Positions 18,694-27,339 of a DNA stretch of 64,000 nucleotides are shown piece after piece. The notes under the pieces are model-generated. The model was not told the DNA's origin. It saw nothing but the letters and a program-made list of their open reading frames with translations, and did no database searches. The stretch spans positions 194,425-258,424 of the forward strand of contig NZ_KI912107.1 of assembly GCF_000517085.1 (NCBI RefSeq), read 5' to 3'. How positions within the stretch are numbered: position 1 is the stretch's first letter; the number at the start of each line of letters is the position of its first letter. A program made the position numbers and the translations under genes. The stretch comes from Saccharicrinis fermentans DSM 9555 = JCM 21142. Its GTDB lineage: Bacteria > Bacteroidota > Bacteroidia > Bacteroidales > Marinilabiliaceae.

Positions 18694-18960
18694 ATTGCAA
18701 AGATAGGAATTATTAAAAAAGTAACAGGTGTATGACTTTCTACATTAGCTGTACATTTGTGGCACCAGTAGATAATTCTTTGCGACTCATAGATTTTCTT
18801 TTTATATAGTTCCTTGTGTAACATATTTGTGTTTAAACTGACGTATTTGCAAATAATCTAGTACGACAATTTTTGAATAGTTAAAGTAAATAATACTTGT
18901 TTATCATCTTATTTGAAGATGGTGGGTATTGGTTATAAAATTAATTTTTAAGATACTGGG

Positions 18961-19011
18961 ATGAAAAATATTACATTAAATTTACTGGTTTTATTAAGCG
19001 TTTTGTGGTAA
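18961..19011 (+). pseudogene. Signal-peptide stub of a disrupted secreted-protein gene
   Basis: ATG at 18961 opens 16 codons with classic signal-peptide character (MKNITLNLLVLLSVLW) and then hits TAA. Immediately downstream comes a dispersed repeat (19016-19075) and a transposase fragment. It looks like the 5' end of an exported protein whose remainder was replaced by repeat and IS sequence. The original product cannot be recovered from this. Confidence 0.4.
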
Positions 19012-19015
19012 TGTC

Positions 19016-19075
19016 AAACGAGCGAAGCTTGTTCATGAGGGCCTTTGAAAATTTAACCTTCCCGAGTAAAAAGAA
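19016..19075 (-). repeat. Dispersed repeat D (Shine-like palindromic unit), copy 1
   Basis: Read on the minus strand it runs CTTTTTACTCGGGAAGGTTA... then CCTCATGAACAAGCTTCGCT. Related units occur at 46627-46680, 47290-47349 and 47350-47399. Non-coding. Confidence 0.6.
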
Positions 19076-19084
19076 CATTAACGG

Positions 19085-19283
19085 AGGTTTCAAAAGCAAA
19101 GAAAATTATCATATGAGTTAGAAACATTGCTCTCAATTGGATAACATGAAGTACCAATGCTGCAGCAGAATCCAGAAGGCAATTCAGAGGAGTTATTGAT
19201 GTAAAGTTCTTCTTGTTCAGATTAGTAAAAATATTTGCATGACAATTATAAACAACATTTATACCTAATTTTTGACACTGACC
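19085..19283 (+). pseudogene. ISAon1-type transposase 3' fragment with right inverted end
   Basis: Positions 19150-19242 translate to STNAAAES, then RRQFRGVIDVKFFLF and a KIFA end, matching the C-terminus of the transposases at 48118 and 63807 but lacking eight residues (FNAKVKDF). The preceding bases (SKAKKII, about 19093-19116) match a region further upstream in that protein, with stops between, so most of the gene is gone. The sequence after the stop to about 19283 matches the right end of the element at 63847. Confidence 0.75.
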
Positions 19284-19317
19284 TTGTATTTTATTAGGAG
19301 AATTATGCCTAAAAAGA

Positions 19318-19350
19318 ACCCCCCAACAAGACATTGCTTTGTTGGGGGGT
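19318..19350 (-). terminator. Rho-independent terminator of dnaK
   Basis: A perfect 12-bp stem (ACCCCCCAACAA with TTGTTGGGGGGT, 9-base loop) lies 33 bp after the dnaK stop and is followed on the minus strand by a short U-rich run (TCTTTTTAG). Confidence 0.85.
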
Positions 19351-19382
19351 AACTATATTTATTTATCCTTTAGGATAGGAAA

Positions 19383-21305
19383 TTACTTTACTTCTTCAAA
19401 GTCCACATCAGTCACTTCGTCGTCACCGCTTTTAGCTTGACCACCTTGTGCTTGACCAGCATCAGGTCCTGGTTGAGCTCCTCCTGGTTGTCCACCTTGT
19501 GCCTGACTCGCATTATACATCTCTTGTGAGGCAGCTTGAAATACAGTGTTCAATTCAGTAGTTGCCGCATCAATACCTGGTAGGTCTTCTGCTTTATGAG
19601 CTGTTTTTAGTTTTTCCAGCGCCGCTTCGATAGGTGCTTTTTTGTCAGCAGGTAATTTATCACCAAACTCTTTCAGTTGTTTTTCAGTTTGGAAGATCAG
19701 ACTGTCTGCGCCATTCATCTTATCGATTTTCTCTTTGGCTTGTTTATCAGCTTCTGCATTCGCAGCCGCTTCATCTTTCATGCGTTTGATTTCATCATCG
19801 CTCAATCCGGAGGAAGCTTCGATACGTATGCTTTGTTCTTTACCAGTAGCTTTATCTTTGGCTGTTACATGTAGTATACCGTTGGCATCAATGTCAAAAG
19901 ATACTTCAATCTGAGGAATGCCACGTTGCGCAGGAGCAATTCCGTCCAGATGGAAACGACCGATGGTTTTATTTTGGTTAGCCATTGGGCGTTCGCCTTG
20001 TAACACATGAATCTCTACGGAAGGTTGGTTATCGGCAGCCGTTGTAAAAGTTTCTGATTTTTTGGTTGGAATAGTTGTGTTAGACTCAATTAGTTTGGTC
20101 ATTACACCGCCCATGGTTTCGATACCCAACGAAAGAGGAGTAACGTCCAACAATAGCACATCTTTTACCTCGCCAGTTAATACACCACCTTGAATAGCAG
20201 CGCCAACAGCAACCACTTCATCGGGGTTTACTCCTTTTGAAGCTTCTTTTCCGAAGAATTTTTTTACAATTTCTTGGATAGCAGGTATACGAGTGGAACC
20301 TCCAACCAAAATAACTTCGTCAATATCAGAAGGAGACATGCCTGCATCAGACAAGGCAGCTTTACAAGGTTCCAATGTAGCCTGAATCAATTTGTCAGCC
20401 AATTGCTCAAATTGTGCACGGCTTAATGTTTTTACCAAGTGTTTGGGAATACCATCCACTGGCATAATATATGGCAAGTTGATTTCTGTAGAGTTACCAC
20501 TAGAAAGTTCTATTTTAGCTTTTTCCGCAGCATCTTTCAAGCGTTGGTGAGCCATGGAGTCTTTACGTAAATCAATACCTTCATCTTTTAAAAATTCGTC
20601 AGCCAACCAGTTGATAATTACATCGTCGAAATCATCACCACCTAAGTGTGTATCACCATTGGTAGATTTTACTTCGAATACGCCATCACCTAACTCCAAC
20701 ACTGAAATATCAAAAGTACCACCACCTAAGTCGAATACGGCAATCTTCATATCCCTATCCATCTTGTCAAGACCGTATGCCAAAGATGCAGCCGTTGGTT
20801 CGTTGATGATACGTTTTACGGCTAAGCCAGCAATTTCACCAGCTTCTTTAGTGGCTTGACGTTGGGCGTCGTTGAAATAAGCAGGAACAGTGATGACTGC
20901 TTCTGTTACCTCTTGACCCAAATAATCTTCGGCAGTCTTCTTCATTTTTTGAAGAATCATAGCAGAAATCTCTTGTGGAGAATATTTTCTGTCTTCGATA
21001 ACAACACGTGGTGTATTGTTGTCTCCTTTAACGACTTCATAGGGTACACGAGAAACCTCCTTAGGAATTTCGTCATAGTTGTCACCGATAAAACGTTTGA
21101 TTGAATATACGGTGTGTGCAGGGTTTGTTATAGCCTGTCTTTTAGCAGGATCTCCTACTTTTCTTTCTCCTCCATCAACAAATGCAACTATTGACGGTGT
21201 GGTTCTTTTACCTTCACTATTTGGAATTACAACGGGCTCGCTACCTTCCATTACGGAAACACAAGAGTTGGTTGTACCTAAGTCGATTCCAATTATTTTT
21301 CCCAT
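19383..21305 (-). CDS. dnaK: Molecular chaperone DnaK (Hsp70)
   Basis: 640-residue Hsp70, full length. The nucleotide-binding domain starts with [15 protein letters not shown] and includes [18 protein letters not shown] (about 190-210) and the VGGSTRIP motif near 335. The substrate-binding domain includes the linker [15 protein letters not shown]. The C-terminal lid ends in a Gly/Gln-rich tail and the DVDFEEVK end typical of bacterial DnaK. It is transcribed alone; no dnaJ or grpE lies next to it. Two TGTCA/TGACA dyads lie upstream (21394-21463) and a strong terminator follows. Confidence 0.98.
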   Translation of the reverse strand: MGKIIGIDLGTTNSCVSVMEGSEPVVIPNSEGKRTTPSIVAFVDGGERKVGDPAKRQAITNPAHTVYSIKRFIGDNYDEIPKEVSRVPYEVVKGDNNTPRVVIEDRKYSPQEISAMILQKMKKTAEDYLGQEVTEAVITVPAYFNDAQRQATKEAGEIAGLAVKRIINEPTAASLAYGLDKMDRDMKIAVFDLGGGTFDISVLELGDGVFEVKSTNGDTHLGGDDFDDVIINWLADEFLKDEGIDLRKDSMAHQRLKDAAEKAKIELSSGNSTEINLPYIMPVDGIPKHLVKTLSRAQFEQLADKLIQATLEPCKAALSDAGMSPSDIDEVILVGGSTRIPAIQEIVKKFFGKEASKGVNPDEVVAVGAAIQGGVLTGEVKDVLLLDVTPLSLGIETMGGVMTKLIESNTTIPTKKSETFTTAADNQPSVEIHVLQGERPMANQNKTIGRFHLDGIAPAQRGIPQIEVSFDIDANGILHVTAKDKATGKEQSIRIEASSGLSDDEIKRMKDEAAANAEADKQAKEKIDKMNGADSLIFQTEKQLKEFGDKLPADKKAPIEAALEKLKTAHKAEDLPGIDAATTELNTVFQAASQEMYNASQAQGGQPGGAQPGPDAGQAQGGQAKSGDDEVTDVDFEEVK

Positions 21306-21393
21306 TTTGATTTAATTTATAATAAGATTTTTAATTTATCTGTTTTGTGAACTCGGTCTGCTTTGTCTCAAATGCTATGCCATGAGAAAATTA

Positions 21394-21463
21394 TGTCAGT
21401 TTAATGAAATAATGACACAGGATTACTGTGGTTTGCGTTTTTGTTGTCATGTTTTTGTGACAA
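21394..21463. promoter_or_regulatory. Two TGTCA...TGACA dyads upstream of dnaK
   Basis: TGTCA (21394-21398) and TGACA (21413-21417) form one dyad. TTGTCA (21444-21449) and TGACAA (21458-21463), 8 bp apart, form a perfect second one. They lie 90-160 bp upstream of dnaK. The right dyad contains TGTTTTTGTGAC, which also occurs upstream of hsp20 at 49263-49274. A role in heat-shock control is inference. Confidence 0.35.
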
Positions 21464-21470
21464 AAGTGCA

Positions 21471-21496
21471 GTATTTGGCGTTTTCTTGCAAAGACT
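21471..21496 (-). repeat. Solo end of MITE-like family A
   Basis: Matches the terminal about 26 bp of the family A element (right end of the copy at 29581-29744, GCAGTATTTGGCG then TTTCTTGCAAAGACTA). The rest of the element is absent. Confidence 0.5.
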
Positions 21497-21529
21497 ATTT
21501 AAGGGAGGGTAAGTAGTGGAGGGCTCAAA

Positions 21530-22903
21530 TTACTGAGCTCTCTTGTAAGAATCAATATAGAAATTCCAACTTTGCCAATTGTTGTTTGCCGCTTTTTGGT
21601 TTAGATCAAATATTTTATTGTTGAGTATCATAGCATTCTCTGAGTATAGTTCATCCTTCTCGTTCATTAAATTTTCAATTAATTTAAGGTTCGGCTTGCT
21701 TAAGCTTAGTATATAAGGAATATCTCTTGTTTCGGAGTAGCTTATATTATACCTGGTGATGATTCTATCCATAGGAATAAATGACATAAAAAGAAGACAA
21801 ATAAAAGCGCTGAGCGCTAGTTTGTTGTAATATACCCAATTGGTATGTGGTTGATATAATTTTTTTAGTGATAGTACCAAAGCTATTATTATGCAAATAA
21901 GAGCTAAGAATACTGCTATTCTTTTGTAGGTTAAGCCATATGCCTCTACATAGAGCATGTTTTTGTAGGCTGTAATAAGTGCCAGTAATATGTTTTGTAA
22001 TATCCAGAACGAGCCGGATCTTTTAATAACTTTTAAATGATGATGAAAATTTAATTGTCCTCTAAAAAAATAGATGATAATAGCGATGGCTAAACCTAGT
22101 GTGAAAATCAATGTGTTGAAACCTTGGTGAACATATTCAGAATAAGTTATTCCTTCCAGTAGTTTGCCTGTGATGATGACGATTAAGTCGGTTATATTGG
22201 CTATAAATAAAATGATTCCTATTGTTCCTATACTTAGTTTGGCGATCAAGTATTCTTGCTGGTCTCTTTGTGTGATGGTAGTTTTTGTAATTGTTGATTT
22301 AATGGAGTTTAGTCCTTGAATTTTTTTGTTTGCGTTGATTGTGACAAGACCGTTTAGTAAAAGGTATAGGCCAATAATGGTCATTAAAAAACCAAATTCG
22401 ATAAAGGACAAGTCGATATTAGAGAAGAGTTTTGAAAATACGGGGTTGCTTTTGATGTATAATAGAATAAAAACAAGAACGATGGTGGTGGTGATTATGT
22501 AAATGATATTTTTATGCTGGCCAGTTGCTTTGGTTTTAGGTTGTATTTCACCTTTTTTTAATAAGCGAATAGGACTTTCGCAAATAGAAACTAAACCTTG
22601 AAAAAGCGTAACGATAGGATAGGGAGTAGGTAGCATTCGGCTCCACATTAGTAAATAACCCAAAACCCAAATCGTACGCGTAAATAGTTGAGGATACCAA
22701 ACAATAAATATAGAGCTAAGTAAGGAAGGGAGGATGGCCAAGCTTAATGTCTTATATCCTTTTTGCTTATGTAAATACATTAATGCGAAGGCAGAGATGA
22801 TCGTAAAGATAAAAATATTAATACCTGCATCTTGTTTGTAGAATAAGTAACTTCCAATAACTGCCATGCCTAAGGTAAATGATTTTTTTGTTTTTGTATT
22901 CAT
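21530..22903 (-). CDS. DUF4173 domain membrane protein
   Basis: 457 residues from the ATG at 22903 (the longer frame adds 11 residues and would overlap the operator). About ten or more membrane helices with the DUF4173 hallmark GITYSEYVHQGFNTLI in the middle, then a soluble C-terminal tail. Function unknown. It is preceded by the winged-helix regulator gene at a distance of 52 bp, and the gap contains an ACTTTG-N5-CAAAGT dyad identical in geometry to one at the head of the cluster, so it is probably under the control of that regulator. Confidence 0.75.
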   Translation of the reverse strand: MNTKTKKSFTLGMAVIGSYLFYKQDAGINIFIFTIISAFALMYLHKQKGYKTLSLAILPSLLSSIFIVWYPQLFTRTIWVLGYLLMWSRMLPTPYPIVTLFQGLVSICESPIRLLKKGEIQPKTKATGQHKNIIYIITTTIVLVFILLYIKSNPVFSKLFSNIDLSFIEFGFLMTIIGLYLLLNGLVTINANKKIQGLNSIKSTITKTTITQRDQQEYLIAKLSIGTIGIILFIANITDLIVIITGKLLEGITYSEYVHQGFNTLIFTLGLAIAIIIYFFRGQLNFHHHLKVIKRSGSFWILQNILLALITAYKNMLYVEAYGLTYKRIAVFLALICIIIALVLSLKKLYQPHTNWVYYNKLALSAFICLLFMSFIPMDRIITRYNISYSETRDIPYILSLSKPNLKLIENLMNEKDELYSENAMILNNKIFDLNQKAANNNWQSWNFYIDSYKRAQ

Positions 22904-22922
22904 GATAAAATATCTTAAAAGT

Positions 22923-22939
22923 ACTTTGAAAAACAAAGT
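22923..22939. promoter_or_regulatory. Dyad operator, copy 2 (upstream of the DUF4173 gene)
   Basis: ACTTTG (22923-22928), five-base spacer AAAAA, CAAAGT (22934-22939). The wider context AAGTACTTTGAAA...ACAAAGT is the same as at 23864-23880. Confidence 0.55.
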
Positions 22940-22955
22940 GGAAAGTTAAAAAAAA

Positions 22956-23252
22956 TTATTTGGTTCTAAGGAGATTTTCTAAAGCATCAATATGATTCTT
23001 AAACGCTTTTCTTCCTGAATTTGAAACGTCATATGTTGTGTGCGGCTTTCTATTGACAAAGGATTTCTCAATATTAATATAATCTAGTTTTTCGAGGGCT
23101 TTTAGATGACTTGCTAAGTTACCATCTGTAACCCCCAGTAGTTCTTTTAAGCGGTTGTAGCTTACGCGTTGGTTTACCATTAGAATGGACATGATTCCGA
23201 GTCTGATTCGACTTTCAAAAGCTTTATTGAGTTGATTTACAATGTGCTTCAT
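22956..23252 (-). CDS. Winged helix-turn-helix regulator
   Basis: 98-residue DNA-binding protein of the small MarR/ArsR-like winged-helix class (pattern LGIMSILMVNQRVSYNRLKELLGVTDGNLASHLKALEKLDYI...). The recognition helix is about 40-60 and the wing about 62-80 (KSFVNRKPHTTYDVSNSGRKAF). Its start overlaps the end of the membrane protein gene upstream by 4 bp (ATGA). The two ACTTTG-N5-CAAAGT dyads in front of the cluster and in front of the DUF4173 gene are its most likely binding sites, making it an autoregulator. Confidence 0.85.
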   Translation of the reverse strand: MKHIVNQLNKAFESRIRLGIMSILMVNQRVSYNRLKELLGVTDGNLASHLKALEKLDYINIEKSFVNRKPHTTYDVSNSGRKAFKNHIDALENLLRTK

Positions 23253-23854
23253 GTTCGGTCGTATTTGAAGTACATATAGGTTCCGTAGATGATATGTAAT
23301 AATCCAAAGCCAATAAGCCAGAAAATAAGTCCGAAGCCAATAAAAAGAGTGTTGACCAAACCTAAACCAATCTCCATTATTCCCAATTGTCGAACCATTG
23401 GGAAGGTAAATTTGCTGGCATTAACAAGGGCTAAGCCATAAAATATTAATGTTGTTGGTGCTAGTAGGCCGTTTAGTCCTTGGCTTATGTAGGTTAAGCA
23501 TAGAATTCCTCCGACCAATAGAGGAATACATAAATTGATGAATGCATTTTTTGCGGATTCATCCCATAGTTTGGTTCCTTCCTTTCGCGCTTTCTTTTTT
23601 GTAAAAAGAAAAGACGTAGATATTGCAAGAATCAGGGTGATAGTTCCAAGTGTTATGAAAAAATGAATGTCTTCATTTGTGTAATTGTCTATAAGTAATA
23701 TTCCGTTGTTGTATCTATATACAATAAAACCTGCGATTAATGCGTAGCAGCCCGTAAATAAACCAGATAAGCCACTAAGGGATAGGAATCTCACTGAGCG
23801 ATTCATCATTTTTCGTATATCCTGTAGTGCTTCTAATTGTTCGATTTTGTCCAT
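23249..23854 (-). CDS. Four- to six-helix membrane protein in a regulator operon
   Basis: 201 residues from the ATG at 23854 (MDKIEQLEALQDIRKMM...). A short charged N-terminal helix precedes five or six membrane segments with Gly- and Leu-rich character. No family was recognised beyond the common Bacteroidota arrangement of a hypothetical membrane protein immediately before a small winged-helix regulator. It overlaps that regulator by 4 bp. It is the first gene of the unit, directly downstream of the first dyad operator. Confidence 0.7.
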   Translation of the reverse strand: MDKIEQLEALQDIRKMMNRSVRFLSLSGLSGLFTGCYALIAGFIVYRYNNGILLIDNYTNEDIHFFITLGTITLILAISTSFLFTKKKARKEGTKLWDESAKNAFINLCIPLLVGGILCLTYISQGLNGLLAPTTLIFYGLALVNASKFTFPMVRQLGIMEIGLGLVNTLFIGFGLIFWLIGFGLLHIIYGTYMYFKYDRT

Positions 23855-23863
23855 ATAAAAAGT

Positions 23864-23880
23864 ACTTTGAAACACAAAGT
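23864..23880. promoter_or_regulatory. Dyad operator, copy 1, overlapping a -7 box
   Basis: ACTTTG (23864-23869), spacer AAACA, CAAAGT (23875-23880), 10 bp upstream of the ATG at 23854. On the minus strand the right arm is part of TAACTTTG, a TAnnTTTG -7 element, so a bound repressor would block the promoter. Confidence 0.6.
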
Positions 23881-23949
23881 TACATATTTTTTTGAAATGA
23901 CAATAAAAACTACAGTTGTTTATTGGGTTTTGGAGAATTTTAAAAAAAG

Positions 23950-24009
23950 AACAGCGAAATATCTTGGTTTATTTTACGACATATAGTTGATTCAAGATAC
24001 TTCGCTGTT
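23950..24009 (-). terminator. Terminator of the ArsP/MerT-like operon
   Basis: A 17-bp stem with one mismatch (AACAGCGAA... with ...TTCGCTGTT, 26-base loop) lies 29 bp after the MerT-like gene stop. On the minus strand it is followed by a run of seven U residues. Confidence 0.8.
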
Positions 24010-24037
24010 TTTAGTTGTACTTATGGCTTGGTGCGGC

Positions 24038-24583
24038 TTACTGGTCAGTACATGTTTTGTGGCCTGTTATACAATTGTCATTCAGTTGTTTTGTTTGATT
24101 GTTTTTGATGTTGTCAGGACAAGAAAAGGTCGGGGGTTGGCATTGGTTGGTTGAATGTTCTGACTTTTTAACCGCACAGCTGGAGTTATTGTTATTGCAC
24201 ATGTTCGTATTCGTATTCATAAAATAAGTACTAACGATGGCCAGTGCAGCTATCCAAAGCATTGCTTTAGCTACCCATCTTGATTTGAGGGGAGCGCTAT
24301 TGCAGCTTGTTTCAGTTTGTACATTGGTTTTGCCACAGTTTGTAGAGGCATGTGCTTTTTTGAAATAAATGGTATAAAATCCATAAAGCAACGCAATGAT
24401 AGCGATGGTCATAAATATTGGTTGATATTCAGATAGGATGCCGAGTTGAGAGGCTCCTATGCCGAACCATGCTAAAAATGCTGCCAAGAGCGGAAATCCG
24501 CAGACGCTTATCATGCCTAGAAAAGCGAATAGGGAAGACAATAATCCAATAATAACGCTTGGTGTTGTATTTTTCTTTTTCAT
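24038..24583 (-). CDS. MerT-like membrane protein with Cys-rich tail
   Basis: 181 residues. The first part resembles the mercuric transporter MerT: a hydrophobic hairpin, then VCGFPLLAAFLAWFGIGASQ and EYQPIF, followed by two more membrane segments. MerT normally has a vicinal Cys pair in the first helix (TCC..GP); here only C28 remains. Further cysteines lie in the loop (C83, C94). An unusual hydrophilic C-terminal tail carries six more (C129, C136, C148, C155, C171, C178). It overlaps the preceding 110-residue gene by 4 bp and is last in the ArsP-type permease unit. A metal or metalloid uptake or transfer role is likely; which metal is unknown. Confidence 0.75.
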   Translation of the reverse strand: MKKKNTTPSVIIGLLSSLFAFLGMISVCGFPLLAAFLAWFGIGASQLGILSEYQPIFMTIAIIALLYGFYTIYFKKAHASTNCGKTNVQTETSCNSAPLKSRWVAKAMLWIAALAIVSTYFMNTNTNMCNNNNSSCAVKKSEHSTNQCQPPTFSCPDNIKNNQTKQLNDNCITGHKTCTDQ

Positions 24584-24912
24584 ATGTTCTCTTTTTTTCT
24601 TTTATGGATAAATAGTGCCAAGTAGTTTATTAGTAATACCAAAAGACCCAGTCCTACGATAATACCAGAATGTATTGCATGTAGTAAGGTTAAGTCTGCA
24701 CTTTGACGGGTCAATATTGAATACCAAAGAAAGGGGCAAAAAACCCCTATCAATGCAATGTTACGACCTGTTTTTATGCCATTCTGGAATTTTTGTAATT
24801 TTGGGGGAGTGACTTTTTTGTGCCCCTTTAGTGTATTCATGCATTTTTTTGCAGCTATTGAATAGGGGCATGCATGAATGATGGATCTGATGATGGCAGT
24901 GAATGTTTTCAT
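24580..24912 (-). CDS. Small membrane protein in a metal-transport operon
   Basis: 110 residues with a short cysteine-containing N-terminal part (C15, C24) and two predicted membrane segments (about 52-70 and 82-105), ending in a basic tail. It lies 6 bp after the ArsP-type permease gene and overlaps the MerT-like gene by 4 bp, so it belongs to the operon. I do not recognise its family; it may be an accessory subunit. Confidence 0.65.
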   Translation of the reverse strand: MKTFTAIIRSIIHACPYSIAAKKCMNTLKGHKKVTPPKLQKFQNGIKTGRNIALIGVFCPFLWYSILTRQSADLTLLHAIHSGIIVGLGLLVLLINYLALFIHKRKKENI

Positions 24913-24918
24913 TTTGTT

Positions 24919-25932
24919 CTAAAAGAAAAAGTAAAAGATAAAGCCTCCTACCATTGCCATGGTTAATACCGATACAATAAATGCGGCGATGGCTTTGGGT
25001 TTCAGCATGGATGATATGATGGCAATTTCCGGTAGACTTGCACCTGTGCCGCCGATGATTAAGGCCATGGCTGCACCCATGCTCATTCCTTTTACAATCA
25101 GTGCTTTCAATATAGGTATGGCCATTTCTATTCGTAAATACAAAGGTATTCCGATGGTAGCAGCGATGGGAATGGCTAAAGGACTATCGCTACCCAAGTG
25201 TTTCTGAACCCAAGTGTCTGGCACAAAGATGGCCGAAACAGCACTGATTAGTGCACCTACCAATACGTAAGGAAAAATGCGCTTGAACAGTGCCCAGGCG
25301 AAGGTAAGTGCTTCTTTTAGTCTGGGATTTGACTCTATCGTTTGTCCGCAGGAGGGAGTGGCAACAGCGCTGCATCCAGATTCAATTGTTGGTTCAACCG
25401 AAGCGCATTTCAGTTGATCAAGGTCTTTGGGTACATTAGCGCCGCAAGAGGTGGGTTGGGGTGTGCATTTTGTGCTGCTTTCTTTTGAATTCAATTGAAT
25501 TCTTTTTACTTCGTTTTTGAGTGATGTTTTTCCGGCGAGGGTACCCATTAATACTGAGCCTATGAAAACAACCAGAAAGTAAACCAAAGCAACTTTCCAA
25601 CCGAAAACACCTAGGATAAATCCAACTACTACGAAATTGGCCAATGGGGCAGAAAGTAAAAATGAAAAAACCATCGAGAATGGAGCCCCCATTTCTACCA
25701 TTCCCATGGATACAGGTACCATGGATGCACTGCAAAAAGGTGTTGGAATGCCTAGTAAAGCGCCCATTAAACCGCTGTACTTTCCTGTTTTGGATAGTCT
25801 CTTCTGTAACTTGTCCTGCGGAATAAATGCACGTATGACTCCTGTTAAAACCGAAACCAAGGCAATGATAAGCACCAATGCTACACCTACGTGTATAAAC
25901 TCATTTAATGCTAAAGTTAATTTTTCATTCAT
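24919..25932 (-). CDS. ArsP/DUF318-family permease
   Basis: 337 residues, two blocks of about four membrane helices joined by a soluble linker. The family motif TPFCSASMVP (C67) is in the first block and a matching GTGASLPE motif in the second. The linker holds five cysteines (C156, C163, C176, C187, C195), a likely metal-binding stretch. Members of this permease family export organoarsenicals (ArsP) or, in the related SO_0444 group, divalent copper or zinc. An ArsR-type operator copy lies 34 bp upstream, and the arsR-family gene is next upstream on the same strand. Confidence 0.82.
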   Translation of the reverse strand: MNEKLTLALNEFIHVGVALVLIIALVSVLTGVIRAFIPQDKLQKRLSKTGKYSGLMGALLGIPTPFCSASMVPVSMGMVEMGAPFSMVFSFLLSAPLANFVVVGFILGVFGWKVALVYFLVVFIGSVLMGTLAGKTSLKNEVKRIQLNSKESSTKCTPQPTSCGANVPKDLDQLKCASVEPTIESGCSAVATPSCGQTIESNPRLKEALTFAWALFKRIFPYVLVGALISAVSAIFVPDTWVQKHLGSDSPLAIPIAATIGIPLYLRIEMAIPILKALIVKGMSMGAAMALIIGGTGASLPEIAIISSMLKPKAIAAFIVSVLTMAMVGGFIFYFFF

Positions 25933-25965
25933 AATTTTAATTTATTAAAAGTTATTATTTGTTAT

Positions 25966-25981
25966 ATGTGTAAAAGCGCAT
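25966..25981. promoter_or_regulatory. Candidate ArsR operator upstream of the permease operon
   Basis: ATGTGTAAAAGCGCAT, an imperfect dyad within ATATGTG...CGCATAT. Nearly identical to the site at 26450-26465 upstream of the regulator gene; the two differ at two positions. Confidence 0.6.
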
Positions 25982-26025
25982 ATGTGTATGTAAAAAAATA
26001 GGTTTAGCCTTTGAGGACTTAGGTT

Positions 26026-26379
26026 TTACTTAGTTTTTTGTATTTCACGAAGATGGAGTAATTGTTTACACTTGGTCATCTCAGTGTTCATTTTTGTTTC
26101 AGGGATAGATGAAAGGGCTTTTTGTATGAAATGTTGAAATTCATTTTGTGTTGGACATAGATAGTAAAATACCCATTTCCCTTCCTTTACTTCCTCAATG
26201 AGCGAAGCGTCTTTTAATACTCTTAAATGCCGCGATACATTATACTGGTGTTCATCAAGTACATCTACAATTTCTGAAACGCAGATTTTTTCATCGATAT
26301 TGGTAAGTAACCATATGATTTTTAGCCTCGTTAAGTCTGATAAGGCTTTGAATATTTTACTATAGTCCTTCATTTTCAT
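26026..26379 (-). CDS. ArsR-family metal-responsive repressor
   Basis: 117 residues with the ArsR winged-helix fold: KALSDLTRLKIIWLL near the N-terminus and recognition helix EHQYNVSRHLRVLKDASLI (about 43-61). The classical As(III) site ELCVCDL in helix 3 is replaced by KICVSEI, leaving only C33. Other cysteines are C75 (YYLCP) and C104. Sensing may therefore use a different site or a different metal. Operator-like dyads lie upstream of this gene (26450) and of the permease (25966), predicting autorepression and control of the transport genes. Confidence 0.88.
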   Translation of the reverse strand: MKMKDYSKIFKALSDLTRLKIIWLLTNIDEKICVSEIVDVLDEHQYNVSRHLRVLKDASLIEEVKEGKWVFYYLCPTQNEFQHFIQKALSSIPETKMNTEMTKCKQLLHLREIQKTK

Positions 26380-26449
26380 CTATTACTTTTGTTAGCAAAA
26401 TATTTGTAGTTTTTCTGCTTAGTATAATTTGTTTTAGCGTTGATGTCGT

Positions 26450-26465
26450 ATGTGTAAATACGCAT
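26450..26465. promoter_or_regulatory. Candidate ArsR operator upstream of the regulator gene
   Basis: ATGTGTAAATACGCAT; arms ATGTGTA and TACGCAT around AA. A minus-strand TAATTTTG box at 26480-26487 lies just upstream, so the operator would cover the transcription start region. Confidence 0.6.
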
Positions 26466-26569
26466 ATGATAATTTGTGGCAAAATTATAAATATTTTTTA
26501 AACCACCATATATTTTTCGATAATTGGAGTTTTCTTGCAAAGATTACATAGGTATTTGATGTTGATATT

Positions 26570-27148
26570 TTATAATCTCCAGCTTGCACCAACACTAAAA
26601 TAGCTGACTCCAAAGCCTATTTCGGCAAATGCGCCTATATTCTGATTAAAGCCATAGCGGATACCAGCAAACAAATCATTGGCTAGTTTGGTCTTTCGGT
26701 CTTTTATATTTTTCTCTGTGTTGGGGTCTGTGTATTTTATAGATTCGAACTTAAGTCCCACAAAAGCACCGCTATACACATCAATGTTACTCCACTGGTC
26801 ATTGTTGGTCAACTCAACCATGTCAAAGTGATAAACGGCTCTGGGCCCAATTAAAGTCTGACTAAAATCAACGGAAGGGTTGGGGTTTAAGAAGGTGTTG
26901 GTGTATTCTCCGCCAGCGATGGATAATAGTCCTCCTACACCAATATAGCCAACGCCAATTTTATCACTTAAGCCATACTCGTAGTGCAGTGTGATAGCAG
27001 GAGATTGGGAAGTGTATGTATTGTCATTCATAGAAGGTACACCAACAGCAATACCAATATCTTGTTTTTCAAATGTGAGAGGTTGTGCATGAGAAGCCAT
27101 TGTAAGTAAAAACAGACTTAGTGTACTAATAATAATAATGTTTTTCAT
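26570..27148 (-). CDS. Small outer-membrane beta-barrel protein
   Basis: 192 residues with a signal peptide (MKNIIIISTLSLFLLTMASHAQ) and alternating strands rich in Gly and aromatics, ending in ASWRL with the C-terminal aromatic expected of barrel proteins. An OmpW/porin-like eight-strand barrel is likely. It is monocistronic, downstream of but separate from arsR. Function unknown. Confidence 0.75.
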   Translation of the reverse strand: MKNIIIISTLSLFLLTMASHAQPLTFEKQDIGIAVGVPSMNDNTYTSQSPAITLHYEYGLSDKIGVGYIGVGGLLSIAGGEYTNTFLNPNPSVDFSQTLIGPRAVYHFDMVELTNNDQWSNIDVYSGAFVGLKFESIKYTDPNTEKNIKDRKTKLANDLFAGIRYGFNQNIGAFAEIGFGVSYFSVGASWRL

Positions 27149-27339
27149 AATTTCAAATATTAAAGTGTGTGTTGTTTCGATGTTTTTATTATCTCTTTGA
27201 TTGTTCTGTTAAAGGTTAATATAATTAGCTTAAGCCTAGAGATTAGCCTAAGGCAATTGAAAGCATCTGCTTGTTTTGAAATAAATAAACGGTTGAAATT
27301 ACAATTTATTTATTTTGACTGAAAGTGTTTTCAAATTTC

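Noticed and set aside
19053-19334. 93-codon open frame (minus)
   Set aside because: Antisense of a transposase fragment and repeat D.
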